From Qingrenia yutianensis (GTDB taxonomy: Bacteria > Bacillota > Clostridia > UMGS1810), in the NCBI RefSeq assembly GCF_014385105.1, contig NZ_JACRTE010000004.1:1-64000 (forward strand): a stretch of DNA of 64,000 nt, read 5' to 3'. Shown piece after piece: positions 32,172-40,659 of this stretch. Position 1 is the stretch's first letter; each line of letters starts with the position of its first letter. The notes below the pieces were generated by a model, which saw only the letters and a program-made list of their open reading frames with translations, was not told the DNA's origin and searched no databases. A program made the position numbers and the translations under genes.

Positions 32172-32654
32172 ATGATTTTGGAAGAAAAAAACGAAAAAAT
32201 TGTGTTTCCCAGGTGGGCGGAACTGCCCGAAATCGACCTTTATATGGACCAGCTTATAAGTTTTTTTGAAAAAAAGCTTGCGTTTTTGTTTGATAAGGAC
32301 GAAAAGGGCGTCACGTCCACAATGATTAACAATTACGTCAAGCACAAGCTGATTATGCCGCCCGTCAAAAAGAAATATTCGCGCGAGCATCTCGCGTATC
32401 TGTTTGTGATAATCACGCTCAAAAAAGTGTTTACGATGTCCGAAATAAAAATGATTATCGAAAAAATGACGGCAAACGGCATAGCAAGCACGGTTTACGA
32501 CGATTTCTGCGACTCGGCGGAGTGTGCGTGCGCGTCGGTTTTCGGGGATAAAAAAATTCCCCGTCTTGACGGATTTGACCCGTTGTTAAAATCGGTATCC
32601 CTCGCCGCGGCGTATAAGTTGTATTCGCAGAAATTGATTGAGGAACGAAGATAA
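32172..32654 (+). CDS. DUF1836 domain-containing protein
   Basis: 160-residue cytoplasmic protein of the DUF1836 family, which is common in Firmicutes and of unknown role; its central part looks like a winged or MerR-like helix-turn-helix (TSTMINNYVKHKLIMPPVKK, then SREHLAYLFVIITLKKVFTMSEI). This resembles a DNA-binding start, so a regulator is possible. The start at 32172 (AAGGCGGTG directly before) is chosen over an upstream in-frame ATG at 32103, because that would place the promoter inside the gene. Followed after 37 bp by a UPF0340 gene. Confidence 0.75.
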   Translation: MILEEKNEKIVFPRWAELPEIDLYMDQLISFFEKKLAFLFDKDEKGVTSTMINNYVKHKLIMPPVKKKYSREHLAYLFVIITLKKVFTMSEIKMIIEKMTANGIASTVYDDFCDSAECACASVFGDKKIPRLDGFDPLLKSVSLAAAYKLYSQKLIEERR

Positions 32655-32691
32655 AATAAAATATCAACATACATTATAAGGAAGTGTTTTT

Positions 32692-33243
32692 ATGCTTGAA
32701 ACAATAAAAGAACAGGTAAAATCGGCGGTGCGCGAGGTATGCGAGGCGTCGAAAATACAAAAAGGCGAAATTTTTGTAATCGGCTGTTCGTCCAGCGAAA
32801 TAACGGGCGGTACAATCGGCAAAAATTCCAGCGAAGAAGTGGGAAAAGCGGTGTTCGGCTCGGCATACGAGGTGCTGAAAGAAAAGGGAATTTATCTTGC
32901 GGCGCAGTGCTGTGAGCATTTAAACCGCGCGCTTGTAGTTGAGAAAGAAACCGCGGAAAAATATTTCTATCCGTGCGTTAACGCGGTACCGTTCGTAAAG
33001 GCGGGCGGTTCGTTTGCAACCGCGGCATACGGCGGATTTGAAAATCCGTGCGTTGTGGAAAAAATAAGCGCAAAAGCAGGAATTGACATCGGCGAAACCC
33101 TCATCGGTATGCACATTGCGCCCGTTTGCGTTCCACTCCGCATTTCGGTTAAAAAAATCGGCGAGGCAAACGTTATCTGCGCACGTTCTCGACTTAAATT
33201 CATCGGCGGTGTGCGCGCTCATTACGACGAAAATTTGATGTAG
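32692..33243 (+). CDS. UPF0340 (YwlG/TIGR01440) family protein
   Basis: 183 residues, full length for the family. Seen: VIGCSSSEITGGTIGKNSS near the N-terminus, LAAQCCEHLNRALVVE, NAVPFVKAGGSFATAAY and IGMHIAPVCVPLR, all conserved in the family, whose biochemical role is not established. AAGGAAG precedes the ATG. It ends 14 bp before a glycosidase gene and may share its transcript. Confidence 0.9.
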   Translation: MLETIKEQVKSAVREVCEASKIQKGEIFVIGCSSSEITGGTIGKNSSEEVGKAVFGSAYEVLKEKGIYLAAQCCEHLNRALVVEKETAEKYFYPCVNAVPFVKAGGSFATAAYGGFENPCVVEKISAKAGIDIGETLIGMHIAPVCVPLRISVKKIGEANVICARSRLKFIGGVRAHYDENLM

Positions 33244-33257
33244 ACGAGGGAAAAATT

Positions 33258-35996
33258 ATGACGAAAATAACCGGCAAAATGCTTGAAAATCCTCCGAAAA
33301 AATACCGTCCCGTGCCGTTTTGGTCGTGGAACGAAAAACTTGACAAAACCGAAACCGCGCGTCAGATTGACCTTATGGACAAGGCGGGCCTCGGCGGATA
33401 TTTTATGCACGCGCGCGGCGGTCTTTTGACCGAATATATGGGTGACGAATGGTTTGAAAACGTCGAAATCGGTGTGTCGGAGGCGCAAAAGCGCGGAATG
33501 TATGCGTGGGCATACGACGAAAACGGCTGGCCGAGCGGATTCGGCGGTGGAATTGTGAACGGACTGGGTATAAAATATCAGCAGAAATACCTCCGAATGG
33601 AGGAGGGCGAAAAACAGACCGAGCACACAATCTGCAACAGGGACGGCTATCATTTTTACTATGAAATAAACCCGTTCTACGTTGACACACTGGACAAAAA
33701 CGTGGTTGCCGAGTTTATAAAAAGGATTTATCAGCCGTATTACGACAGGTTCGGCGGCCGTTTGGAGGGAATTTTCACCGACGAACCGCAGGTGTCGCGA
33801 AAGGGTATTCCGTGGAGTTTTGTGCTTGCGGACGAGTATTTTAAGGAATACGGCGAAAATTTGTGCGACAGGCTTGTTCATCTTTTTAAAAAGACGGACG
33901 GATATGAGGATACGCGCAAAAAGTTTTGGCGTCTTATTGCAAAGCTGTTCAGCGAGAGCTATTCAAAGCAGATTTTTGAGTGGTGCGATAAGCACGGCTT
34001 GAAATTTACGGGGCATTTGGTGCTTGAGGACAATATGCGTATTCAGATTAACGCAAACGGCGCGGTTATGCCGAGTTACGAGTATTATCACATTCCTGCA
34101 ATGGATTGGCTGGGCAGACGCATTTCGTCGCCTCTTCCTCAAATTCAGGTTGCGTCGGCTGCGCGCCAGACGGGCAAAAAACAGGTGCTGACCGAGGTTT
34201 TCGGGCTGTGCGGTCACAGCGTAAGTTTTGCGGAGTTAAGATGGATTGTCGAGTGGCAGACGGTGCGCGGTGTAAATCTTTTGTGTCCGCATCTTGAAGG
34301 ATATTCTCTGCGCGGAATACGCAAGCGCGACTATCCGCCGGCTATGTATTATCAACAGCCGTGGTGGGGCGATTACGAAATGTTCACCTCGGCAATGAGC
34401 AGAATAGGTATGCTTTTGGCGGAGGGCGGTGCGGAATTTGACACGCTTTTAATCCACCCCCAGACAAGCGCGTGGATTACGTTTGACAACGGTGAAAATG
34501 AGGGTTTGGAATATTATCAGGACGCACTGGATAAGGCAATTTCGGTGCTTGAACAAAAGCACATTTTGTTTGATTTGGGCGACGAAATTATGATGGAGCG
34601 TCACGCGCGCGTTGACGGCAACACCTTTATTATCGGCAATCAGCGCTACAAAACGGTGGTTTTGCCGGCGCACAAAGACTTTTTTGAAAATACGAAAAAT
34701 CTTCTTGCACAGTTTGAGAAAAACGGCGGTAAAATCGTGCGTTTTGAGGACATTGAAAATTTAGCTGAAAACAGGGTGTGCGACACCGCGGAAATCACCT
34801 ATACAAAGCGCGAATTTGACGGTTTTACAATGCACTATTTTGTGAACAGCACGGGCAAAGAGCAAAAGTGCAAATTCTTTGCAGGAAACAAAAAATTTGA
34901 CATTATGACGGGCAAAACCGAGGATTTTTGCGGTGAATACACCTTTGCGCCGACCGACAGCATTGTGCTTTTCGATACGGGCGAAAAAACAGAAAAAACC
35001 GAGGAAGAACCGCTTGAAAACCTTGTTTTAAACGGCGAATGGGAGATAAAAAAGGCGGATGAAAACGCGTTTGTGCTCGATTTCTGCGACCTTTATATAG
35101 ACGGAAAATCCTACGGCAGAGTGCATATAAATTCGGTTCAGCAAATTGCGTGCGGATTTAAAAAACGCGTAAACGTTAAGTGCGTTTTCGATTTTGTGTG
35201 CGACGCTGTTCCCGACGAAATTTTTCTTGTATGCGAAACTCCCGAAAAGTTCAAATTTACCGTCAACGGCGCGGAATACAAGTTTTGCGATGTTGGAAAT
35301 TACATTGACATTTCCTTTAGAAAATCGGACATTTCAAAGCATCTTAAAACGGGCGGAAACGTTATCGAAACCGAGTGCGATTTTGTTCAGCGCGATGAAA
35401 TTTACGAAAATCTTGAAAAATCGCGTATTTTTGAAAGCGAGAAAAACAAGCTTACATATGACAACGAAATCGAGGCGATGTATCTTGTCGGAAACTTTTC
35501 GGCAAAGGCGCGCGGAGGGTTTGAAAAGCTTGACAAAAACGCAGTGAGAACGAAAGGCGAAATTTACATTGACGCACCGCAAAAATGCGTGAATTTGCAG
35601 AATATCGAACAGCAGGGATTTTTGTTCTTTGCCGGAAAAATCACGCTTGCGAAAAAGTTTGACGCGAAAAATACAAATCTCAAACTTAAATACACTGCGC
35701 ACGGCATAAACGTCTGCGAGGTCGGCGTTAACGGCAAAAGTGCGTCAAAAATAATCTGGCACCCGTACGAGGCGGATATTTCGCCGTATGTGAAAGAGGG
35801 TGCAAACGAGCTTGAAATAACGATTACAAACAACTTGAGAAATCTTCTCGGACCGCACCATTTAAAGGCAGGCGAGAGCTACAGCGTAGGTCCTGCGTCG
35901 TTCTTTAAAACCGCCGATTTGTGGAACCATTTCAGGGCGCCCGAATGGGACGATAATTACTGCATAACCGAAACGTCGGTTGAATTTAAAAAATAA
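33258..35996 (+). CDS. GH106-like glycoside hydrolase (possible alpha-L-rhamnosidase)
   Basis: 912 residues without a signal peptide, so probably intracellular. The N-terminal (beta/alpha)8-like domain begins VPFWSWNEKL..TARQIDLMDKAGLGGYFMHARGG and continues with WAYDENGWPSGFGGG and GIFTDEPQVS, a layout seen in GH106-related alpha-L-rhamnosidases and sister families. TGHLVLEDNM and LTEVFGLCGHSV carry further conserved acidic residues. The C-terminal third (about 590-900) is beta-rich and ends with a jelly-roll like domain (FFAGKITLAKKF, LEITITNNLRNLLGPHH). Rhamnose-containing pectin (RG-I) would be a fitting substrate; the specificity is inferred only. Confidence 0.72.
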   Translation: MTKITGKMLENPPKKYRPVPFWSWNEKLDKTETARQIDLMDKAGLGGYFMHARGGLLTEYMGDEWFENVEIGVSEAQKRGMYAWAYDENGWPSGFGGGIVNGLGIKYQQKYLRMEEGEKQTEHTICNRDGYHFYYEINPFYVDTLDKNVVAEFIKRIYQPYYDRFGGRLEGIFTDEPQVSRKGIPWSFVLADEYFKEYGENLCDRLVHLFKKTDGYEDTRKKFWRLIAKLFSESYSKQIFEWCDKHGLKFTGHLVLEDNMRIQINANGAVMPSYEYYHIPAMDWLGRRISSPLPQIQVASAARQTGKKQVLTEVFGLCGHSVSFAELRWIVEWQTVRGVNLLCPHLEGYSLRGIRKRDYPPAMYYQQPWWGDYEMFTSAMSRIGMLLAEGGAEFDTLLIHPQTSAWITFDNGENEGLEYYQDALDKAISVLEQKHILFDLGDEIMMERHARVDGNTFIIGNQRYKTVVLPAHKDFFENTKNLLAQFEKNGGKIVRFEDIENLAENRVCDTAEITYTKREFDGFTMHYFVNSTGKEQKCKFFAGNKKFDIMTGKTEDFCGEYTFAPTDSIVLFDTGEKTEKTEEEPLENLVLNGEWEIKKADENAFVLDFCDLYIDGKSYGRVHINSVQQIACGFKKRVNVKCVFDFVCDAVPDEIFLVCETPEKFKFTVNGAEYKFCDVGNYIDISFRKSDISKHLKTGGNVIETECDFVQRDEIYENLEKSRIFESEKNKLTYDNEIEAMYLVGNFSAKARGGFEKLDKNAVRTKGEIYIDAPQKCVNLQNIEQQGFLFFAGKITLAKKFDAKNTNLKLKYTAHGINVCEVGVNGKSASKIIWHPYEADISPYVKEGANELEITITNNLRNLLGPHHLKAGESYSVGPASFFKTADLWNHFRAPEWDDNYCITETSVEFKK

Positions 35997-36006
35997 ATTT
36001 TGCAAG

Positions 36007-36025
36007 GGGTGACAAAAAATCACCC
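36007..36025. promoter_or_regulatory. Operator copy 1: GGGTGA-N7-TCACCC before the histidine kinase
   Basis: GGGTGA (36007-36012), seven bases (CAAAAAA), TCACCC (36020-36025), followed by TTTG. The dyad extends outward as GCAAGG/CCTTTG with mismatches. The TTTG end merges with the -35 box of the kinase promoter; the -10 box begins 25 bp after the palindrome. Same spacing and same flank occur at 38388 and 51781. Confidence 0.75.
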
Positions 36026-36026
36026 T

Positions 36027-36055
36027 TTGTTAATTATGTACAAATATTGTATAAT
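36027..36055 (+). promoter_or_regulatory. Promoter of the two-component system genes
   Basis: TTGTTA (36027-36032), 17-bp spacer, TATAAT (36050-36055). It lies directly behind operator copy 1. AAAGGAGG precedes the GTG at 36097. Confidence 0.78.
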
Positions 36056-36096
36056 AAAGACGGCGGAAAACATCATATCAAAAGGAGGAAAGACGC

Positions 36097-37566
36097 GTGC
36101 TTATCGGCATAATTATTGCGGTTTTGCTTATTCTTCTTGTGGGCATAACGAAAATAAAAGGCAGATATACGCTCGGATTTGTCACGGCGTTTTTCTCCAT
36201 TGTTCTCCTGCTTTTGTCGCTTATGCTCTACATAACGAAAATGACGGTTTACCGCTATTTTTTTCAGATTGAGTTTATAATTTACCGTTTTATCAGCAAT
36301 ATAAAAATAAGTTTTTACGATATAAAATGGATTTTAATTATCGCGGTGGTGATTTTTCAGCTTGCAATGGTGCTTGTCACCGTGCGCGACGTTTACACCG
36401 CGCGCCAGGGGGTTACACGGCGGTATTTCGTGCTTTATGCGGTGATGAGCCTTATATACATTTTTGTAAATTCCACCGCCGTTTCGGAATACGTTTACAT
36501 AGGCGTGAACAAAAATCTTGCATTTGCGTGCGTTGCACGGCGGTTTATTTCGCTTTACGGCACGGTGTATATGCTCATTTTTTCGCTCTGTCCCTACATT
36601 TCGATAATGCAGAATTATTTTTCTACCGTGCTTCTTTTCAAAAAACGGCATCTGAAGGCAATTTTCGCGGCGATACTGCTTTTGCAGATTTTATATGTTT
36701 TTATCATACGTTTTACACCGCTGAAATTTTTTATGGACAACACCGATATTTACGATTATACAAGCATAAATTTAATATACGACGAAACGCTGTATATCTA
36801 CGTGCCGGTGATTATTGCGGCATCGCTGATTGTTGCGTCGTATGTGATACTTCGGTTCAATCTTCCCGAGGAATACCTGTTTTTACGGCGCAGAAAGGCA
36901 AATCAGAAGTTTAAAATTCTGTTCGGCGATATGCGCCATTTGTTCCACAGCTACAAAAACGTTATGCTTTCGATAGATTTTTTGCAGGACAAGGCAATGA
37001 AAAATTTCGGCACCGAAAAATGCAGAAAGGCGCTCTGCGACATCAAGAGCAATATAGACGCTTTTTCGGCACAGGCAAGCAAGTTTTTTGAAATTTACAA
37101 CAATAATTTAGAGCTTAATCTGACGTCGGTCTGCCTTGACGAATGTATGGACTTTGCGGTGGGAAGAATAGATTTTTCAAATATTAAAGTTATAAAATCG
37201 TATTATGACGATATGGCGGCGGTGTACGGCGATTTTGACTATCTTCAGGAGATGTTTTACAATCTTTTGGCAAACGCGAAAGAGGTTTTGGAAACAGTGC
37301 CGAAAGACGAAAAGAAAATCGAAATTAAAATCTGGTTTGAAAAGCCGTGGCTTTGCGTGAGTGTGAGGGACAACGGCACGGGCATTGCGAAAAAGGATAT
37401 AGACGGCATTTTCAAGCCGTTTAATTCTACCAAAAAGTCGTTCAAAAACTGGGGGCTGGGGCTTGCTTACGTCAAAAACGTTGCCGAGGCTCATTTGGGA
37501 TATATCGACGTTGACAGCAAGCTTTCGGAATACACCGAATTTCAGATAATTCTGCCGGCGGATTAG
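36097..37566 (+). CDS. Multi-spanning sensor histidine kinase
   Basis: 489 residues, GTG start. The first 260 residues hold about seven membrane segments with short loops, without an obvious extracytoplasmic domain, so the signal may be sensed in or near the membrane. The phosphoacceptor is probably His284 in LFHSYKNVML, an atypical H-box. The ATPase part has the N box (EMFYNLLANAKEVL, Asn389/Asn393), G1 DNGTGI (Asp425) and G2 GLGLAYVKNV. The response regulator gene follows 37 bp downstream. The promoter carries a copy of the palindrome found before two glycan operons, suggesting autoregulation. Confidence 0.88.
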   Translation: MLIGIIIAVLLILLVGITKIKGRYTLGFVTAFFSIVLLLLSLMLYITKMTVYRYFFQIEFIIYRFISNIKISFYDIKWILIIAVVIFQLAMVLVTVRDVYTARQGVTRRYFVLYAVMSLIYIFVNSTAVSEYVYIGVNKNLAFACVARRFISLYGTVYMLIFSLCPYISIMQNYFSTVLLFKKRHLKAIFAAILLLQILYVFIIRFTPLKFFMDNTDIYDYTSINLIYDETLYIYVPVIIAASLIVASYVILRFNLPEEYLFLRRRKANQKFKILFGDMRHLFHSYKNVMLSIDFLQDKAMKNFGTEKCRKALCDIKSNIDAFSAQASKFFEIYNNNLELNLTSVCLDECMDFAVGRIDFSNIKVIKSYYDDMAAVYGDFDYLQEMFYNLLANAKEVLETVPKDEKKIEIKIWFEKPWLCVSVRDNGTGIAKKDIDGIFKPFNSTKKSFKNWGLGLAYVKNVAEAHLGYIDVDSKLSEYTEFQIILPAD

Positions 37567-37603
37567 AAAAATCCTCTGCAATTTCGCACAAAAGGAGATT
37601 GAA

Positions 37604-38281
37604 ATGGAAAAAATAAAATGTATGGTGGTTGACGACCTTGAAAGCATAAGAGAGCATTTCTGCACACTTGTGTCGGAGTGCGCCGATATGACGCTTGTGT
37701 GCGAGGCGGAAAGCGGAAGAGAGGCAATAGAGCGCGCAAAATCGGCAAAACCCGACATCATCTTAATGGATATTCAGCTTGAGGACGAAACCGCCGGAAT
37801 ACGCGCAACGGAGCGAATTAAAGAGATTATGCCCGACGCTAAAGTGATTATTCTGACGGTGCACAACAACGACAAATTTATGATGGACGCATACCTTGCC
37901 GGTGCGTCGGACTACATTTTGAAAAATGACGACGGCGCGAATATTTTGAGCACCATAAGAATGGTTTACAAAAATGACTTTTTTCTCGGCCCTCTGCTTG
38001 CGAAAAAGTTAAAAGAAAGTCTTACCCTTGCGCGTAACCGCGAGGAGAGCCTTCTGTTTTTTATAAACAACTATTCGCGTCTTACCGACGCGGAAAAGCG
38101 CATTACAAAACATCTTTACGCAGGCAAGAAACGGCGCGAAATCGCAGAGGCGGAGTTTGTGTCGATGGAAACGGTGAAAACGCATATCAGCCATATTCTT
38201 AAAAAGTTAGGTTTTCATTCCGCCGCCGAGCTTACGGCGTTTTTGAAGAAAATCAAAATTTTCGACGAATTTGATGTGTGA
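37604..38281 (+). CDS. NarL/LuxR-type response regulator
   Basis: 225 residues. Receiver domain 1-125 with acidic pair Asp10/Asp11, phosphoacceptor Asp56 in ILMDIQL, the Thr in ILTVHN and the Lys in YILKND. A linker follows, then a LuxR-type helix-turn-helix (about 156-215; TDAEKRITKHLYAGKKRREIA and VSMETVKTHISHILKKLGF). AAAGGAG precedes the ATG. It is partner of the kinase just upstream. It is the best candidate to bind the GGGTGA-N7-TCACCC sites around it, because LuxR-type regulators bind inverted repeats as dimers; this is inference. Confidence 0.9.
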   Translation: MEKIKCMVVDDLESIREHFCTLVSECADMTLVCEAESGREAIERAKSAKPDIILMDIQLEDETAGIRATERIKEIMPDAKVIILTVHNNDKFMMDAYLAGASDYILKNDDGANILSTIRMVYKNDFFLGPLLAKKLKESLTLARNREESLLFFINNYSRLTDAEKRITKHLYAGKKRREIAEAEFVSMETVKTHISHILKKLGFHSAAELTAFLKKIKIFDEFDV

Positions 38282-38301
38282 GGAGTTTGAATTGAATATT
38301 T

Positions 38302-38335
38302 AACGGGACGATGCCCGCATCGCCCCGTTTTTTTA
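38302..38335 (+). terminator. Terminator after the response regulator; REP-like palindrome copy 2
   Basis: AACGGGACGATG pairs with CATCGCCCCGTT around a CCCG loop (one A-C mismatch) and is followed by a run of seven T. The core equals the REP-like elements at 26725 and 58223, here placed as an intrinsic terminator. Confidence 0.85.
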
Positions 38336-38387
38336 TCAAAATTCGTGTGTCGTATCGTAAGAATTTTGCACAATGTTTTGTTCGGCA

Positions 38388-38406
38388 GGGTGAGATAATA
38401 TCACCC
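38388..38406. promoter_or_regulatory. Operator copy 2: GGGTGA-N7-TCACCC before the deacetylase/ABC operon
   Basis: GGGTGA (38388-38393), GATAATA, TCACCC (38401-38406), followed by TTTGCAAAA. It is 53 bases away from the upstream terminator and so cannot be a terminator for the regulator gene. The -10 box starts 35 bp after the palindrome, as in copy 3. Confidence 0.78.
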
Positions 38407-38417
38407 TTTGCAAAAAA

Positions 38418-38446
38418 TGCGCGAAATGCTATCATTATTATATAAA
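38418..38446 (+). promoter_or_regulatory. Likely activator-dependent promoter of the deacetylase/ABC/SLH operon
   Basis: TATAAA (38441-38446) with a poor -35 box TGCGCG (38418-38423) at 17-bp spacing. The segment from TTTGCAAAA to the -10 is near-identical to that at 51800-51839: both read TTTGCAAAA, TGCGC, AATG, TAT, TTA and TATAAA at the same positions. Confidence 0.6.
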
Positions 38447-38466
38447 ACAGGCTGAAGGAGGATTTT

Positions 38467-40644
38467 ATGAAAAAAATTTGTTTGCTTTTGACATTCATAT
38501 TACTGATAAATACATTCCCGTGCGTGTTTGCGTCGGATATTTCTTACAAAGACACCGACAGGACGGTTGTTTTGTCGGGCACGGCGGATAACTGCACCGA
38601 CGGTGATTTTGTCACCGCGATGCTTATAAAATCCGGCGCCGAACGCGAAAATCTAAAACCGTCCGACCTTGCGTACATAGGGCAGACAACCGCAAATTCA
38701 AACGGCGAATACAGTTTTAATTTTTCGGCAGGGAAAGATCTCGATTTTGACAATCTGGAGGTTTTCGTAAACTGCAACGGGCGCGACGTTACGGGACTTT
38801 TGCAAAAATCGTACGTCACTGAAAAATACGGCAGTGTAACGGCATATTCCGACGGTGCAAACGTCGTTTACAAAACAGACGGCACGAACGGCAAACAGGC
38901 ATACATTGCGTTTTTCGGCGACGACGGACTTCTTTTGTCGGCAAATATTTTTGACGGTGACGGAAGCGTTGCTTTTCCCAAAAATACCGATACTGCAAAA
39001 ATTTTCGTCTGGCAAAACGGCACGCTTGTTCCGTATATGAAAATGCACAGAATAAGAAAGGGAATTGTCCGAAACGTAAAGGTTCAGTTCCCCGGATTTA
39101 CAAACAAGGCGCTTACATTCAGCTACGATGACGGCCCGTCGTCCGACGCGGGAATTATCAGCCTTTTCGACCGATACGGCATAAAATCGACGTTCAATCT
39201 TATTGACGAAAAAGACGAATACAAGGAAATTTACAAAAACCACGAAACGGCGAGTCATTCGTTCGGGCACATTGATATGCGCGACGAAAAGTATTCAACC
39301 GACGACTGCATTTCGGCTATAACCGACGGCAAAAAATCGGTTGCAAAAATGTTCGGCAAGTGTCAGGGATTTGTCTGGCCCTACACCGCGCCCGTTGACC
39401 GCGCCGACTACAGCACGCTTTTAAACACCGTCAAGCAAAACTACGACTGGGCGCGCACGGTGAAATCGACGGGAAGTTTTGACCTCCCCGGCGACTGGTA
39501 TGAGTGGAACCCGACGTGCCATCACGACGATATGTTTAAATATGCGAACGATTTTGTTAACGGCGACGGCGAAGATTTGAAACTTTTCTACATTTGGGGA
39601 CACACCTTTGAATTTAACGAAAATTACAACAACAACCGTTATTTAATAGAAGATTTTGCAGAGTTTATTTCAAACTACAACGTTTGGAAAGCGACAAATT
39701 CCGAAATTTACAACTACGTTAAGGCGAGCGAAAAGCTCGTTGTCAACGGCGGTGCGGTGTATAATCCGTCAAACGTTGATTTGTATATCAATGCGGACGG
39801 AGTTGAAACGGTTGTCGGCGCAGGAAAAACATACTACGGCGGAACAGGCAAAACCGAATACACCGCAGTTTTCCCGAATTTCTGCAAAAAGGCGCTTGTT
39901 TTGAGCATTGACGACGGCAAGCCTCAAGATGAAAAGCTTGCGGAAATTTTTAATGAAAACGGCATAAAGGCGACGTTTAACGTCTACTACAAAAACGGAA
40001 ATTATGCAAAAAGATATGCCGGCCACGAGGTTGCGAGCCATTCGGACGGTCATATAAATATGAGCGCGAACGCGTCGGAGGTTAAGACGACGGCGGAATG
40101 CATTTCCGCCATAGAAAACGGCAAAACGCTGGTTGAGAGTATGTTCGGCACGGGTTCGTGCACGGGCTTTGCGTGGCCGTACGGCGTGCCGATTACGCGC
40201 AGTGACTACAGCGAGCTTTTGTCGGCGGTGAAGAAAAATTATTCGTACGCACGCGCAGTTTTGACAAGCAAGAATTTTGACATTCCGACCGACTGGTACG
40301 ATTTCAGGACAACGTGCCTTATTACCGAGCTTAACGGCTATCTTGGCGATTTTTTGAAAGACAGTGAAGATTTAAAACTTTTGTCGGCTTGGGGACATTC
40401 GAGCGACCTTGACACAAGCGAAACGTTCGGCTGGGACGAAATGGAAACGTTCTGCAAAACCATAGGCGCGAGAAACGACGTTTGGAAAGCGACAACCGCC
40501 GAGGTATGCGAATACACAACGGCAATGAAAAAGCTTAATATGAAAAACAATATTTTATACAATCCGTCGGATACCGACGTTTATGTAATTGCAAACGGTG
40601 AAAACATCAAAATTGAGGCAGGCGGTTTTGCCGATTTTAATTAA
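38467..40644 (+). CDS. Secreted protein with tandem NodB-like polysaccharide deacetylase domains
   Basis: 725 residues with a signal peptide (about 1-23, cut near VFA). Residues 25-115 look like an Ig-like module, and 125-200 like the KIFVWQNGTLVPY module shared with neighbours. Two NodB-like (CE4) domains follow: the first has DD221-222 in FSYDDGPSSD and metal ligands His264/His268 in SHSFGH; the second has DD482-483 in SIDDGKPQDE and His525/His529 in SHSDGH. Both end with a WGH motif. The halves share whole phrases (KNH/GHEVASHS, CISAI-NGK, VWKATxxE-Y), pointing to an internal duplication. It opens an operon with a solute-binding protein 15 bp downstream, so deacetylated glycan may feed the importer. 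Confidence 0.85.
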   Translation: MKKICLLLTFILLINTFPCVFASDISYKDTDRTVVLSGTADNCTDGDFVTAMLIKSGAERENLKPSDLAYIGQTTANSNGEYSFNFSAGKDLDFDNLEVFVNCNGRDVTGLLQKSYVTEKYGSVTAYSDGANVVYKTDGTNGKQAYIAFFGDDGLLLSANIFDGDGSVAFPKNTDTAKIFVWQNGTLVPYMKMHRIRKGIVRNVKVQFPGFTNKALTFSYDDGPSSDAGIISLFDRYGIKSTFNLIDEKDEYKEIYKNHETASHSFGHIDMRDEKYSTDDCISAITDGKKSVAKMFGKCQGFVWPYTAPVDRADYSTLLNTVKQNYDWARTVKSTGSFDLPGDWYEWNPTCHHDDMFKYANDFVNGDGEDLKLFYIWGHTFEFNENYNNNRYLIEDFAEFISNYNVWKATNSEIYNYVKASEKLVVNGGAVYNPSNVDLYINADGVETVVGAGKTYYGGTGKTEYTAVFPNFCKKALVLSIDDGKPQDEKLAEIFNENGIKATFNVYYKNGNYAKRYAGHEVASHSDGHINMSANASEVKTTAECISAIENGKTLVESMFGTGSCTGFAWPYGVPITRSDYSELLSAVKKNYSYARAVLTSKNFDIPTDWYDFRTTCLITELNGYLGDFLKDSEDLKLLSAWGHSSDLDTSETFGWDEMETFCKTIGARNDVWKATTAEVCEYTTAMKKLNMKNNILYNPSDTDVYVIANGENIKIEAGGFADFN

Positions 40645-40659
40645 AAGGGGGATTTTAAA

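Noticed and set aside
36001..36030. Operator copy 1 as a simple transcription terminator of the GH106-like gene
   Set aside because: The dyad is hairpin-capable and follows a stop codon, but no T run follows (TTTGTTAATT), and copy 2 with the same spacing lies behind an already complete terminator. A DNA operator explains all three better, though a dual role is not excluded.
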